A program made the translations under genes and the position numbers. This document shows, one piece after another, positions 33,976 to 44,425 of a stretch of DNA of 64,000 nucleotides; position 1 is the first letter of the stretch, and every line of letters begins with the position of its first letter. The notes beneath the pieces were generated by a model, which was not told where the DNA came from, made no database searches, and saw nothing but the letters and a program-made list of their open reading frames with translations. This DNA comes from an uncultured Myxococcales bacterium (GTDB taxonomy: Bacteria > Myxococcota_A > UBA9042 > DTJE01): contig CAIOFV010000129.1 of the NCBI GenBank assembly GCA_903857665.1, positions 23,042 to 87,041 of the forward strand, given 5' to 3'.

Positions 33976-35254
33976 ACCCCAGCTCGCGCAGGCGGGCCGG
34001 CGTCCAGATGTTGCGGCCGTCCAGGACCAGCCGCCCCCGCATGCGTTCCTTCACGAGGTCGAAGTCCGGCTGGCGGAATTCGCCCCATTCGGTGACCAGC
34101 ATCAGCACGTCCGCGCCGTCCACCGCCGCGTACTCGTCCTCGGCAAACTCCACGCGGGGCAGGCCCGACAGGATCCCGCGGGCGTTGTCCATCGCGATGG
34201 GGTCGTAGGCGCGCACCGACGCCCCGCGGCCCACCAGCCCCCGGATCACCTCGGTCGCGGGCGCCTCGCGCATGTCGTCCGTGTTGGGCTTGAAGGCCAG
34301 GCCCCACACCGCGCAGTGCACGCCCGACAGGTCCGGCCCCAGCAGCGCCACCAGCTTGTCCACCAGCAGCAGCTTCTGGTCCGCGTTCACCTCTTCCACG
34401 GCGTCCAGCACGCGCATGGCCAGCCCGTTTTCCCGCCCCGTCGCGACCAGCGCCTTGACGTCCTTCGGGAAGCACGAGCCGCCGTACCCCACGCCCGCGA
34501 ACAGGAACCGGGAGCCGATCCGCGGATCCGCGCCCATCCCGGCGCGCACCTTGTCCACGTCGGCGCCGATCCGGTCGCACAGCCCTGCGATTTCGTTCAT
34601 GAAACTGATGCGCGTGGCCAGCATCGCGTTGCTGGCGTACTTGGTCATTTCGGACGAGCGCACGTCCATGAACAGGATCGGGTTGCCCGTGCGCACGAAC
34701 GTGCCGTAGACCTCGGTCAGCAGTTCCCGTGCGCGCTCGCTGTCGGTGCCGCAGACGATGCGGTCCGGCTTCATCATGTCGTGGACCGCGTCGCCTTCCT
34801 TCAGGAACTCGGGGTTGCTGGCCACGTCGAAGGGGTGCGTGGTGTGCTGGGCCAGGCAGGCCCGCACCTTGTCGCACGTCCCCACCGGCACCGTGGACTT
34901 CACCACGACCAGGCGGTAGCCGTCCATGTTCGCCGCGATGGTCCGGGCGCAGGCCAGCACGTGCTGCAGGTCCGCGGACCCGTCTTCCTGGGGAGGCGTG
35001 CCGACCGCGATGAAGATCACCGTCGCCTCGCGAACCAGGGTCGGGATGTCCGTCGTGAAGGCCAGGCGCCCCTTGGCGCGGTTGCGCTCGACCAGATCGT
35101 CCAGGCCCGGCTCGTAGATCGGGATGCCACCGGCGTTCAGCACCTCGATCTTCCGGACGTCGATGTCGCCGCACACGACGTGGTTGCCGCTTTCGGCCAG
35201 GCCCGCTCCCAGCACCAGTCCCACGTACCCGGTCCCGACGACACCGACCTTCAT
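33947..35254 (-). CDS. UDP-glucose 6-dehydrogenase
   Basis: MKVGVVGTGYVGLVLGAGLAESGN, VGYGGSCFPKDVKAL, GLAFKPNTDDMREAP. Confidence 0.95.
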   Translation of the reverse strand: MKVGVVGTGYVGLVLGAGLAESGNHVVCGDIDVRKIEVLNAGGIPIYEPGLDDLVERNRAKGRLAFTTDIPTLVREATVIFIAVGTPPQEDGSADLQHVLACARTIAANMDGYRLVVVKSTVPVGTCDKVRACLAQHTTHPFDVASNPEFLKEGDAVHDMMKPDRIVCGTDSERARELLTEVYGTFVRTGNPILFMDVRSSEMTKYASNAMLATRISFMNEIAGLCDRIGADVDKVRAGMGADPRIGSRFLFAGVGYGGSCFPKDVKALVATGRENGLAMRVLDAVEEVNADQKLLLVDKLVALLGPDLSGVHCAVWGLAFKPNTDDMREAPATEVIRGLVGRGASVRAYDPIAMDNARGILSGLPRVEFAEDEYAAVDGADVLMLVTEWGEFRQPDFDLVKERMRGRLVLDGRNIWTPARLRELGFTYLGVGRP

Positions 35255-36603
35255 CCCTGCCTCCGCCCGTTCGCGTTTCTGCCATCCTCGGAACCGGTCG
35301 TCGTCCCGTTGCCGTCCTGGCCCCCGGCCCGCGACACTTCCAGCGTCATCACCCGCGTCCGGGTCCGGTCGAGCACACGGAACTGCAGCCCCTCGAACTC
35401 GATCGTTTCGTCCTTCTGCGGAACCCTGCCCGCGTGGGTGATGACCAGGCCGCCCAGCGTTTCATACAGTTCCTGCTCCGGCAGCTCGATGTCGAACAGG
35501 TCGGCGATCTCCTCGATCGCCATCTTCGCCTGGACCGTGTAGCAGCCGGGGCTCGTTTCCTTGATCCGCGGCTCGGCCTTCTCGTGCTCGTCGTAGATCT
35601 CGCCGACGATCTCCTCCAGGACGTCCTCGATCGTGACGATCCCGGCGGTCCCACCGAACTCGTCCACGACGATGGCCATCTGGGCGTGCTCGCTCTGGAA
35701 CAGCTTCAGGAGATCCCCGATCTTCTTGGATTCCGGCACGAACAGGGTCTTGCGCAGGCTGGCCAGCCGCTTCAGCGAGAACGGTTCCGACGCCCGGTTC
35801 GCGAGGTGGCGGATCAGGTCCTTCACCGTGAGGATGCCGATGATGGCGTCCAGATCCTCTTCGTACACCGGGTACCGCGAATACTGGTGTTCGCCGACGA
35901 CCTTCAGTACCTCCTCCAGCGACGTGTCCCACTCGAAGCCCACCACGTCCGTCCGGGGGATGAGGATCTCCTTGGCCATGGTGTCCGAGAACTCGATGAT
36001 CGACGTCAGCAGTTCCTGCTTGTCCGACGGCAGGGCCCCCTGGGCCGTGCCCAGCCGGATCATGGATTCAATCTCCTCCTCGGTGACCGGCGCGCCGTCC
36101 ACGCCCACCGAGCCGCCGGCCGCGAGGATGAGGCCCCCGCTGATCCGCTCGAACAGCCAGGCGATCGGCCGGACCAGCGAGCAGACGAGGCGGGTCAGCG
36201 GGAACAGTGCGACCATCTTCCGCGCGTTGTGCTTGGCGTAGGTCTTCGGAATCACCTCGCCCAGCAGGATCAGCAGGAAGGTCATCACGCCGACGGACGC
36301 CGCGACGCTCCAGCCGGCGGCGCCCACGACCCCGTAGCTGTCGAGGATCTCGGCGGCGAGGCTGGTCGTCAGCGACGACGCCAGGATGTTGACGACGTTG
36401 TTCGCGACCAGGATGGACGCGATGACCTGGTTGGGGGAGGCCCGCCACAGTTCCAGGAGGCGGTTGCGCTGGTGCTCCTCGTCCAGGATCTGGTGGACCC
36501 CGTTGGGGCCCAGGGCCAGCAGGGCCGTTTCCGAGGCCGAAATCAGTCCCGACACGGCGATCAGCAGGAGGATGACGAGCGACTGGAAACCGTAAGGGCC
36601 CAC
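35251..36603 (-). CDS. Hemolysin-family CNNM/CBS-domain transporter (CorC/HlyC type)
   Basis: LISASETALLAL, IPRTDVVGFEWD, MAIVVDEFGGTAGIVTIEDVLEEIVGEI. Confidence 0.95.
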   Translation of the reverse strand: MGPYGFQSLVILLLIAVSGLISASETALLALGPNGVHQILDEEHQRNRLLELWRASPNQVIASILVANNVVNILASSLTTSLAAEILDSYGVVGAAGWSVAASVGVMTFLLILLGEVIPKTYAKHNARKMVALFPLTRLVCSLVRPIAWLFERISGGLILAAGGSVGVDGAPVTEEEIESMIRLGTAQGALPSDKQELLTSIIEFSDTMAKEILIPRTDVVGFEWDTSLEEVLKVVGEHQYSRYPVYEEDLDAIIGILTVKDLIRHLANRASEPFSLKRLASLRKTLFVPESKKIGDLLKLFQSEHAQMAIVVDEFGGTAGIVTIEDVLEEIVGEIYDEHEKAEPRIKETSPGCYTVQAKMAIEEIADLFDIELPEQELYETLGGLVITHAGRVPQKDETIEFEGLQFRVLDRTRTRVMTLEVSRAGGQDGNGTTTGSEDGRNANGRRQG

Positions 36604-36681
36604 GAGGGCTTCTACCTCAGGAGACGCGCGACAAGACTAGCAGAGGGAGGGCCGGGGGGTCAACGCGGGGGCATTGAAGAG

Positions 36682-36708
36682 GCCCGAGGCGGCTGCGGCT
36701 CCGGCGAG
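36682..36708. repeat. Dispersed intergenic repeat, copy A
   Basis: GCCCGAGGCGGCTGCGGCTCCGGCGAG. Confidence 0.7.
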
Positions 36709-36752
36709 AGTTTCCTGCAAAAACCCGTCCCTTCGCCCGAAGGCTCGGCCAC

Positions 36753-37892
36753 CTACGCGCTCGGGCGGGGTTCGAGGGTGCGCCAGGCCGCGTCGTGGAA
36801 GCGAGGTCGGAAGGACTGGATCCCCCCGCGGGATCGATCCGGGTGGACGCGGTTCGTCAACAGGACCACCAGCCGACCGGTGACCGGCTCCATCCAGAAC
36901 GACGTGCCGGTGAACCCGAGGTGGCCCACGGTCCCGGTGGGCGCCCGGTCACCGGCCATCGAGCCCCGCGGCGAGGGCGTGTCGAACCCCATCAGGCGGG
37001 TCGAGCCCGGCGGGGTGGCCTCCCGCGACCACAGGCGCCGGACCAGGGGCGCCGGCCATGGCCCGTCGCCCCGGAAGGAGTCCCGGAAGGCCAGCGCGAT
37101 GGCCGCGACCTCCCGTGCGGTCGAGAACAGGCCCGCATGGCCGGCGGCGCCTCCCAGCACCCAGGCGTTGTCGTCGTGCACCTCGCCCTGCAGGCACCGC
37201 CGCCGGGTCGGGCAGACCTCGGTCGCCGCGATCTGGCCGGTCGGCACCGGGGCCGGGTCGGCCACCCCGCCCCGCACGCCGACGAAGAACGTCCCGCGCA
37301 GCCCGAGGGGCGCGGCCACGCAGTCCACGAACTGGCGATCCAGCGGGGCGCCTCCGGCCGATTCGACGAGGGCGGCCAGCAGCATGAAGCCCAGATCGCT
37401 GTAGACGCAGGCGGCACCCGGAGGCGCGCCCGGGACCTCGGCGGCGATCCGGGCCCGCACGGCGTCGATCGCGAACGGGGCCCCCGCGACCGACACGCCC
37501 CCGGCGGCCACGAGGTCGGCCGCGAAGGGTCGCCAGGCAGGCAGGCCCGACACGTGGGACAGCAGGTGTACGGGGGTCGCGGCCGCCCAGGAAGTACCGC
37601 GAAGGAACGGGAGGAAGGCCCCGATCGGGGCGTCCAGGCCCAGCCGTCCCTGCGCGCACAGCGACAGGATCACCGGCACCGTCGCCAGGGGCTTGGTCAG
37701 GGAGGCGACGTCGAACACGGTGTCGGGACCGACCGGCGCATCGACGGCACCCGCATCGGGAAACGCCGTCCTGCCGGTCGCGCCCAGCCAGGCCTCGTCG
37801 TGGCCGCGCCAGCAGCCCGCGACGGCCCCGGCGAACACCGGGCCCTCGCCCCCCCGCAGGATCTGGTCCACGTCGTCGAACCGGCCGGACAT
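36753..37892 (-). CDS. Serine hydrolase, beta-lactamase/class C PBP family
   Basis: FDVASLTKPLATVPVI (SxxK), VYSDLGFMLLA (YxN-type variant), GHLGFTGTSFW. Confidence 0.9.
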   Translation of the reverse strand: MSGRFDDVDQILRGGEGPVFAGAVAGCWRGHDEAWLGATGRTAFPDAGAVDAPVGPDTVFDVASLTKPLATVPVILSLCAQGRLGLDAPIGAFLPFLRGTSWAAATPVHLLSHVSGLPAWRPFAADLVAAGGVSVAGAPFAIDAVRARIAAEVPGAPPGAACVYSDLGFMLLAALVESAGGAPLDRQFVDCVAAPLGLRGTFFVGVRGGVADPAPVPTGQIAATEVCPTRRRCLQGEVHDDNAWVLGGAAGHAGLFSTAREVAAIALAFRDSFRGDGPWPAPLVRRLWSREATPPGSTRLMGFDTPSPRGSMAGDRAPTGTVGHLGFTGTSFWMEPVTGRLVVLLTNRVHPDRSRGGIQSFRPRFHDAAWRTLEPRPSA

Positions 37893-37929
37893 GGGTCCTC
37901 CATTGATCAGCCTGAGGCGCCTCCGTGCC

Positions 37930-38835
37930 CTACGAGGCGAACGGATCCTCGACCACCTGCAGGACGCCCTGGTCCGCGTCCAGGACCGCCTCGACGCCCT
38001 CGGGCACCGGGTGCAGCAGGGTCCCGTGGCCGGCCGGGAAGCCGGTCACCACGGGGCGTCCCAGGGCCTGCGCGAACCGCCGCACGGTGGCGACCAGGGA
38101 GTCGGCGTCCTCGGCCCGCGCGCCCAGTTCCCCGATGACCACGCCCGCGATCCCCGCCGCATCGGCCGCAAGGGCCAACTGCGTCAGCAGCCGATCCAGC
38201 CGGTACACCGGTTCGTTCACGTCCTCCATGACCAGGATCGTCCCCCGCAGCGGCGGGGCGAATCGCGTCCCCATCATGGCTCCCAGCATCGACAGGTTCC
38301 CCGCCACCAGGCGACCGCGGGCCTTCCCGCCGGTCACCGTGCGCAGGCCGTCCCAGCGGAAGGTCGCCTCGCGGTCCAGCCCCAGCAGCGCGTTGCGGGC
38401 CCGCCGCAGGGACTCCGCGTCGGCCTGGGCCAGCGTGGTCACGTTCGGGCCGTGGAAGGTGACGAGGTCCCCGGCACCCAGGAAGAAGAGGTGCAGCGCG
38501 GTCAGGTCCGAAAACCCCTGGAACAGCCGGGGCCGCAGGTCGGAAGCACGTGCCTCCAGGGCCGGAAGCAGGCGCATGACGCCGTACCCGCCGCGGGCCG
38601 CGATCACCCCGTCGGCATCGTCCCCGGTGAAGGCGGCCACCAGTTCCCCGGCCCGCTGATCGTCGGGGCCCGCCAGGAACCCTTCGGTCGCGAACAGCCG
38701 GGGATCCCACCGCGGGACCAGCCCGAAGCCGGCCAGCACCTGGACCCCCGCGGCGAAGCGTTCCGCGGGCACAGGCCCGCAGGGGGCCACCAGGCGCACG
38801 ACCGATCCGCGGGCGAGGGGGCGGGGTTTGCGCAC
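37930..38835 (-). CDS. LD-carboxypeptidase (S66 family)
   Basis: VVRLVAPCGPV, VIAARGGYGVMRLLP, GFSDLTALHLF, GRLVAGNLSMLGAMMGT. Confidence 0.92.
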   Translation of the reverse strand: MRKPRPLARGSVVRLVAPCGPVPAERFAAGVQVLAGFGLVPRWDPRLFATEGFLAGPDDQRAGELVAAFTGDDADGVIAARGGYGVMRLLPALEARASDLRPRLFQGFSDLTALHLFFLGAGDLVTFHGPNVTTLAQADAESLRRARNALLGLDREATFRWDGLRTVTGGKARGRLVAGNLSMLGAMMGTRFAPPLRGTILVMEDVNEPVYRLDRLLTQLALAADAAGIAGVVIGELGARAEDADSLVATVRRFAQALGRPVVTGFPAGHGTLLHPVPEGVEAVLDADQGVLQVVEDPFAS

Positions 38836-38863
38836 GAACACCTCCCGCGACAGGCTTCGATCC

Positions 38864-38890
38864 GCCCGAGGCGACTGCGGCTCCGGCGAG
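38864..38890. repeat. Dispersed intergenic repeat, copy B
   Basis: GCCCGAGGCGACTGCGGCTCCGGCGAG, one mismatch to copy A. Confidence 0.7.
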
Positions 38891-39026
38891 GGATAGCCGC
38901 GCAATCCGCCCGCCGACGCCTTCGAACCCGGGCGGCGTTCGTGAGTATAGTGTGCCTGATGCCCGACGTGGCCATGAACTGGCGGCCCCACTGTGCCGAA
39001 GGTAGAATGGGCAACGAGGAGGCGCA

Positions 39027-40403
39027 ATGAGCCTGACCATCCTTCAGAAGAGCGACCTTTCGAAGCCGCGCAAGAACCCCCGCATCGCGCTGGTCCTCGC
39101 GGGCGGGGCCATTTCTGGCGGCACGTTCAAGCTGGGCGGCCTGATCGCCCTGAACCGGTTCATCCGGAACCGGAAGGTCACCGAGTTCGACATCTACGTG
39201 TGCCTGTCGGCGGGCGCCTTCATCGGCTGCTTCCTGGCTGGCGGCGTCCCGCCGGACGAGATGCTCAAGGCCCTCAACGGCACCTCGACGAAGTTCAACC
39301 AGTTCAAGTTCTACGACTTCTACTGGCCTGCGGTGGGCGAATGGGCACGGAGGGCCGCGCGGCTTGGCAAGGACGCCGTCCGGATCTGGCCGCGGGTGGC
39401 CAAGGCGGCGGCCAGCCACGTGTCGGCCAACCGCGAGGACCTGGGCCGGCGCATCGGCGAAGCGATCCGCCACCCCGGGTACGGCACGCTGGAAAAGGTC
39501 ATCGGTCCCTTCGTCACCGACCTGTTGAACGCGACGCCCCTGCCCCACGTCGGCCGCTACATCCCCTCGGGGCTGTTCGACAACGCCCGGATCGAACGGT
39601 ACGTGCGCGAGAACCTCGTCCGAAGCCACATCCCCAACGACTTCCGGATGTTGAATCGCGAACGCGGCAATTCGCTGTACATCGTGGCGACCAACCTGAA
39701 CACGGCGAAGGGCGTGGTGTTCGGCCATGACGCCGATCCCACCGCGACCATCTCCCAGGCGGTCCAGGCCTCGACCGCCATCCCGGGCTTCTACATTCCG
39801 GCCAAGGTCCACGGCGAGGAATACCTGGATGCGATGGTCCGCAAGACGGCCAACACCAGCCTGGCGGTGCACAAGGGCGCGGACCTGATCATCATCTACA
39901 ACCCCTTCCGGCCGTTCATGAACCGCAACCGCTACCAACTGGTCCCGACCGCGTCGAGCCTGTCGGAGCTGGGCCTGGGCACGATCCTGAACCAGACGAT
40001 CCGGACCATGGTCCACACGCGCCTGTATGCCGGCCTCAAGAAGCTGCGACTGGACCCGTCGTTCAAGGGCGACGTGATCCTGATCGAGCCGACGGAATCG
40101 GACGCCCAGTTCTTCACGATCAACCCGCTGGCGTTCTGGAACCGCAACGAGGCCGCCAGGAACGGCTTCAACTCCGTGCGCCAGGACCTCGAGCGCAACT
40201 ACGGCGAAGTGTCGCGCATCCTGGAAGCCTACGGCCTGCAGTGCGATCTGGACGCCATCGGCGAGTCGCTGGACGACGTGCTGGCGACCCCGACCGACGC
40301 CCCGGCCCGGAACGCCGCTGCCGCCGTCGCTGGAGGCACCGCGGCACCCGCCGGATCGGCCTCCACCCACGTCGCCTCGCCCCGGCTGCGCATCGTGCAG
40401 TAG
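39027..40403 (+). CDS. Patatin-like phospholipase family protein with atypical catalytic motifs
   Basis: RIALVLAGGAISGGTFKLGGL...VCLSAGAFIGCFLAGG...EEYLDAMVRKTANTS. Confidence 0.75.
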   Translation: MSLTILQKSDLSKPRKNPRIALVLAGGAISGGTFKLGGLIALNRFIRNRKVTEFDIYVCLSAGAFIGCFLAGGVPPDEMLKALNGTSTKFNQFKFYDFYWPAVGEWARRAARLGKDAVRIWPRVAKAAASHVSANREDLGRRIGEAIRHPGYGTLEKVIGPFVTDLLNATPLPHVGRYIPSGLFDNARIERYVRENLVRSHIPNDFRMLNRERGNSLYIVATNLNTAKGVVFGHDADPTATISQAVQASTAIPGFYIPAKVHGEEYLDAMVRKTANTSLAVHKGADLIIIYNPFRPFMNRNRYQLVPTASSLSELGLGTILNQTIRTMVHTRLYAGLKKLRLDPSFKGDVILIEPTESDAQFFTINPLAFWNRNEAARNGFNSVRQDLERNYGEVSRILEAYGLQCDLDAIGESLDDVLATPTDAPARNAAAAVAGGTAAPAGSASTHVASPRLRIVQ

Positions 40404-40458
40404 GCCCCTGCGGCGTCATCGATCCTGCCTATCGACCCCGAGGCCCGCCCGGACTAGA

Positions 40459-41082
40459 ATGCGGCCCATGGAACTGCGACCGCGACTCCTCCCCGCCTTC
40501 CTCGCCGTGACGACGACGGTCCTCCTGTCCTCGTGCCACGCATCCCCCGAGGAGCGGGCCGTTCGCGACACGTTCCAGCGCTTCCTGGAAGGGCTGGACC
40601 GGGCCGACGCCGCCATGCTGTGGTCGCTGGCCGACGACGAAACGCATCGCTTCTTCGAAGAACTGGCGCAGGAAACCCGCGACGCCGTAGCCGATGTGGA
40701 TGCGCATTGGCCCGAAGCCGACCGCGTGCAGGCCCGGCGTACCGTCGGAGGCGATTTCGTGGGTCCCGGGACCACCGGGGCCTCGCTGTTCGCCGCCTTC
40801 CTGGACCCGCGCCGCCTGCAGGCGCCCCAGGACCCGACGGCCCGACAGATCGACCGGGTCCAGATGACGGGCGCGCGGGCCATGGTGGTCTTGAAGTCGG
40901 GCGAAACCCTGGAACTGGTGTCGGACGCCGGGGGCGCCTGGCGAATGGCGATCTTCCTGGCCGCCGCCCGCGACCTGCCCGCGCTGGCGTCCCTGCGCGA
41001 AAACGTCGCCACGGTGCGCGCCAACGCCGCGATCCTGTCCGGCAGCCCGACCGGGCAGGCGACCGCCCCAAAAGCACCCTGA
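40459..41082 (+). CDS. Lipoprotein of unknown function
   Basis: Lipobox TVLLSSC; SPEERAVRDTFQRFLEGLDRADAAMLWSLADDETHRFFEEL. Confidence 0.7.
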   Translation: MRPMELRPRLLPAFLAVTTTVLLSSCHASPEERAVRDTFQRFLEGLDRADAAMLWSLADDETHRFFEELAQETRDAVADVDAHWPEADRVQARRTVGGDFVGPGTTGASLFAAFLDPRRLQAPQDPTARQIDRVQMTGARAMVVLKSGETLELVSDAGGAWRMAIFLAAARDLPALASLRENVATVRANAAILSGSPTGQATAPKAP

Positions 41083-41130
41083 CGCACTCCCTGCTCGACG
41101 ATACCTGGCAGTCGGAAGGTCCGGGAGGGG

Positions 41131-41397
41131 CTACATCTCGCAGGAGCAACCGGCGCCGGGGCCGCCCAGGCGCTGCACCTTTTCGCGGGCACCGATGGGG
41201 CTGGGATCCTGGTCCAGGCGACAGACGTCACCGCCGAACACGCGCTTCAACTCCTCGATCTGCTTCTGTTCCACGGTCAACCGACCCTGGATGCAGTACA
41301 CGCCCCACTCGGGCCGGCCGTTCGCGGGAATCGCCGAGGCCGAAAAGGACATCAGCGCAAGAGACAACGCGGCGGCGAGCCGCAGCGACAGGGTCAT
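41131..41397 (-). CDS. Small secreted Cys-containing protein
   Basis: Signal peptide MTLSLRLAAALSLALMSFSASA; C-terminal CSCEM. Confidence 0.5.
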   Translation of the reverse strand: MTLSLRLAAALSLALMSFSASAIPANGRPEWGVYCIQGRLTVEQKQIEELKRVFGGDVCRLDQDPSPIGAREKVQRLGGPGAGCSCEM

Positions 41398-41561
41398 GAG
41401 CAGCCTTCCGGGCAACGGATTCACCCACCGCCGAGCGTCGATGCCCGGCACGCCATCTGGCGGCGGAGTGTGCCACCTGGGGTTGCCGCTTGTCAATCCT
41501 GCCGGGGGAAGACGAGTCAGGACGCCGATTCCACGCTGCCGGGAGGGGGCGTGAAAGGCGC

Positions 41562-44342
41562 CTACAGCGGCCCGATGATGTGGGCGGTGACCAGCGTGAC
41601 CGGCCAGCCCATCGACACGGATTCCTTCGTCCCGTCCCCGTCCACGTCGAAGTCGGGCTTGAGGTACAGGGTCAGGTACTGCATCACGATGTCCCGCGTG
41701 TAGGGCGGCGGGAAGTCCGCGGCCGGGATCGCGCTGACGCCATCGATCACCGACTGCAGCACGACGACGCCGCCGACGGCGCCCGAACCGGACGTCACGT
41801 GGCCGCCGGACAGCGACACCGTGGCGACCAACTTGGCCCATTTCATCGTCAACGGAATGCGGCGCGAACCGAACACCAGCGACACCGGCAGCGTGTAGGC
41901 CTGGCCGCCCGCCGTCAGTTTCGTGCCGTCCAGCGTCGCGTTGTCGAAGACGTGAACAGGGTCGCAGACGCCTTGCAACTCGCCGTCGCTGACGCCGTAG
42001 TTGCAGCCCGGGGTGGCCGGGTCGCACGCGGCCGGCGCGATGCGCTCGCCCCAGAACAGGTTCACGTTGAACGTCCCGCCCGCGACCGGGCTCTCGGCCT
42101 CGATCAGCAGCGCGATGTCCCCGGCGGCGCTGGCCTTGATGATTTCCGGGTTGAACAGCCACGACAGGACGGCGAAGGCGTTGTCGATGCCCTTCACGCA
42201 GTTGCCCTTGGGGGCACAGGTGGTTTCCAGGCCGTCCACGTCCACGCCCTGCCCCGGGTTGCCCGACAGGCCCAGCGACAGTTTGCTCGCCTTCACGGAC
42301 GGGTCCTCGAACTTCGACAGGCCGACGCAGGCGCCCGCCACGCACTGGTCGTCGAGGGTGCAGATGTTCTGGTCGTCGCAGGGCCGTTCGGCCGGCGCGT
42401 AGTAGCAGCCGGTCTTCGCATCGCACAGGTTGTCGGTGCAGTAGTTGTTGTCCTCGCAGACGATCGGCTGGCCGACGCACTTGCCCGCGCTGCACTGGTC
42501 GTTGATGGTGCACACCGAACCGTCGTCGCAACTGCCCCCGACCGGGGTGTACGTGCAGCCCAGGTCCGGGCGGCAGTTGTCGATCGTGCACGTGTTGTGG
42601 TCGTCGCAATCCCGCGTGGAACCGCCACCGCACTCGCCGCCGACCGAGCAGGTTTCCCCGACGACGCAGATGTTCCCGTTGCTGCAGGCGGCGCCCGGGC
42701 TGGGCGTGTTGACGCAGTTGCCCGTCGAGTCGCACGAATCCGCGGTGCACGGGTTGTTGTCGTTGCAGTTCTTGACCATGCTCTGGCACACGCCGGCGAC
42801 ACAGGTCCCGAAGCCGGTGATGCTGCAGGGATCCGGGTCCTGGCAGGAACCGGATATCGGCGAATGCACGCAGCCCACGGTGGGCAGGCAGTCGTCCGTG
42901 GTGCAGTCGTTCCGGTCGTTGCAGTCCGTCCTGCCCACATCCCCCGCCGGCGCCCTGCACGCACCCGACGAACAGTTCTCGCCGGTGGTGCACGGGTTCC
43001 CGTCGTCGCAGGCGCCGCTGGTCGTCAGGTGCTGGCACCCGGTCAGCGAGTCGCACGAGTCGATGGTGCACGCGTTGCCGTCGTCGCACTTGTTCGGCTC
43101 GCCCTGGCAACTGCCGTCGCGGCACTGGACGTTCACGGTGCAGGGATCGCCCGCCGTCACGCACGGGTTCACTTCGGGGGTATACGGCGTGTACACGCAC
43201 CCTGTCGCCGGGTCGCAGCTGTCCAGCGTGCAGCCGTTCCCGTCGTTGCAGACCCGGTCGTAGCCGGTGCAGAACGGCATCCCCAGCGGGTCCGGGCGCG
43301 TGCAGTGGTCGTTGGTGGTGCACGCGTTGTCGTCGCTGCATGCCAGATCCATCTTCACCAGGTGCTGGCAGCCGCCGCCCGCGCCTTCCGCGCAGGTGTC
43401 GAGGGTGCACGGGTTGCCGTCGTCGCAGTCGACCGGTGTCCCGACGCACTCCTTGTCCACGCAGGTGTCGTTTTCGGTGCATGCGTTCCCGTCGTTGCAG
43501 AGGTCCGAGGTCGGCACGTTCAGGCACCCCAGCGCCGGCTGGCACGAATCCGCGGTGCAGGGGTTGTTGTCGTTGCAGTTCCTGGTGGTCCCGACGCACT
43601 GGCGGCCCACGCAGCGATCCAGGTACGTGCAGGCGTCATGGTCGTCGCAGGTGCTCTGGTAGTTCGTGTAGGTGCATCCCACGGTCGGTTCGCACCGGTC
43701 GAGGGTGCACGGGTTGTCGTCGTTGCAGTCGGTCGCGGGCCCTGCCTTGCACACGCCACTCGCGTCGCAGGTGTCGCCGGAGGTGCACAGGTCCCCGTCG
43801 TCGCATGGCAGGCCGCCGGTCGGCGAGAAGGCGTCGGTGGCCACGGTGGGCACGCAGAACAGGCACTGGTTCGCCGGGGACGGTTGCAGCGTGAACCAGC
43901 ACGCGCCATCGATCAGGCAGAAGTCGGGCTTCAGCGTGGAGCGGCATTCGCCGGTCACCGGGTCGTGGTCCTCGGTCGTGCAGGGCAGGCCGTCATCGAC
44001 GCAGGGGACGCAGGCCGGTCCGTCGCACGTATCGACCGGCGCGTCCGCGTCGCCCTCGTCGCCGGGCGACACGGCCTCCTCGACGTCGAGGTCCGTCGGA
44101 GGCAGCGTGTCGTCCACGACCTCGGGCGACACCTCCTCGGTGCCCGGGTCCCGCAGGATTTCCCGCGTGGTGTCCGCGATCTCGCTCTCGTCCGGCGCGA
44201 TCCACCCGTCGTCCGCCGGCCCCTCGTCCGGGGGCTGCCCCGGATCGACGCCCGTGTCCGTCCGCGGGTTCGACGCACCGCCGCATGCCGCAGCGACCGC
44301 ACAGGCCGCCACGACCAACCCGATCCCCAGCAAGCGCTTCAT
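41562..44342 (-). CDS. Large lipoprotein with many CxDxNxCTxDxC repeats and a C-terminal beta-type domain
   Basis: Lipobox CAVAAAC, acidic linker, repeats such as CNDNNPCTADSC and CDDGNPCTLDTC. Confidence 0.82.
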   Translation of the reverse strand: MKRLLGIGLVVAACAVAAACGGASNPRTDTGVDPGQPPDEGPADDGWIAPDESEIADTTREILRDPGTEEVSPEVVDDTLPPTDLDVEEAVSPGDEGDADAPVDTCDGPACVPCVDDGLPCTTEDHDPVTGECRSTLKPDFCLIDGACWFTLQPSPANQCLFCVPTVATDAFSPTGGLPCDDGDLCTSGDTCDASGVCKAGPATDCNDDNPCTLDRCEPTVGCTYTNYQSTCDDHDACTYLDRCVGRQCVGTTRNCNDNNPCTADSCQPALGCLNVPTSDLCNDGNACTENDTCVDKECVGTPVDCDDGNPCTLDTCAEGAGGGCQHLVKMDLACSDDNACTTNDHCTRPDPLGMPFCTGYDRVCNDGNGCTLDSCDPATGCVYTPYTPEVNPCVTAGDPCTVNVQCRDGSCQGEPNKCDDGNACTIDSCDSLTGCQHLTTSGACDDGNPCTTGENCSSGACRAPAGDVGRTDCNDRNDCTTDDCLPTVGCVHSPISGSCQDPDPCSITGFGTCVAGVCQSMVKNCNDNNPCTADSCDSTGNCVNTPSPGAACSNGNICVVGETCSVGGECGGGSTRDCDDHNTCTIDNCRPDLGCTYTPVGGSCDDGSVCTINDQCSAGKCVGQPIVCEDNNYCTDNLCDAKTGCYYAPAERPCDDQNICTLDDQCVAGACVGLSKFEDPSVKASKLSLGLSGNPGQGVDVDGLETTCAPKGNCVKGIDNAFAVLSWLFNPEIIKASAAGDIALLIEAESPVAGGTFNVNLFWGERIAPAACDPATPGCNYGVSDGELQGVCDPVHVFDNATLDGTKLTAGGQAYTLPVSLVFGSRRIPLTMKWAKLVATVSLSGGHVTSGSGAVGGVVVLQSVIDGVSAIPAADFPPPYTRDIVMQYLTLYLKPDFDVDGDGTKESVSMGWPVTLVTAHIIGPL

Positions 44343-44425
44343 GGTTTGGCCCCGCGTCCGAATCGTGGGGATTGTACCTGAAAGCGGGGAGTTGGCGCAC
44401 CCGGGAAAACAGGGTGGGGGGAATG

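Noticed and set aside
41490-44381. 963-aa plus-strand ORF opposite the Cys-rich lipoprotein
   Set aside because: Val/Arg/Ala low-complexity shadow of the repeat-coding strand.
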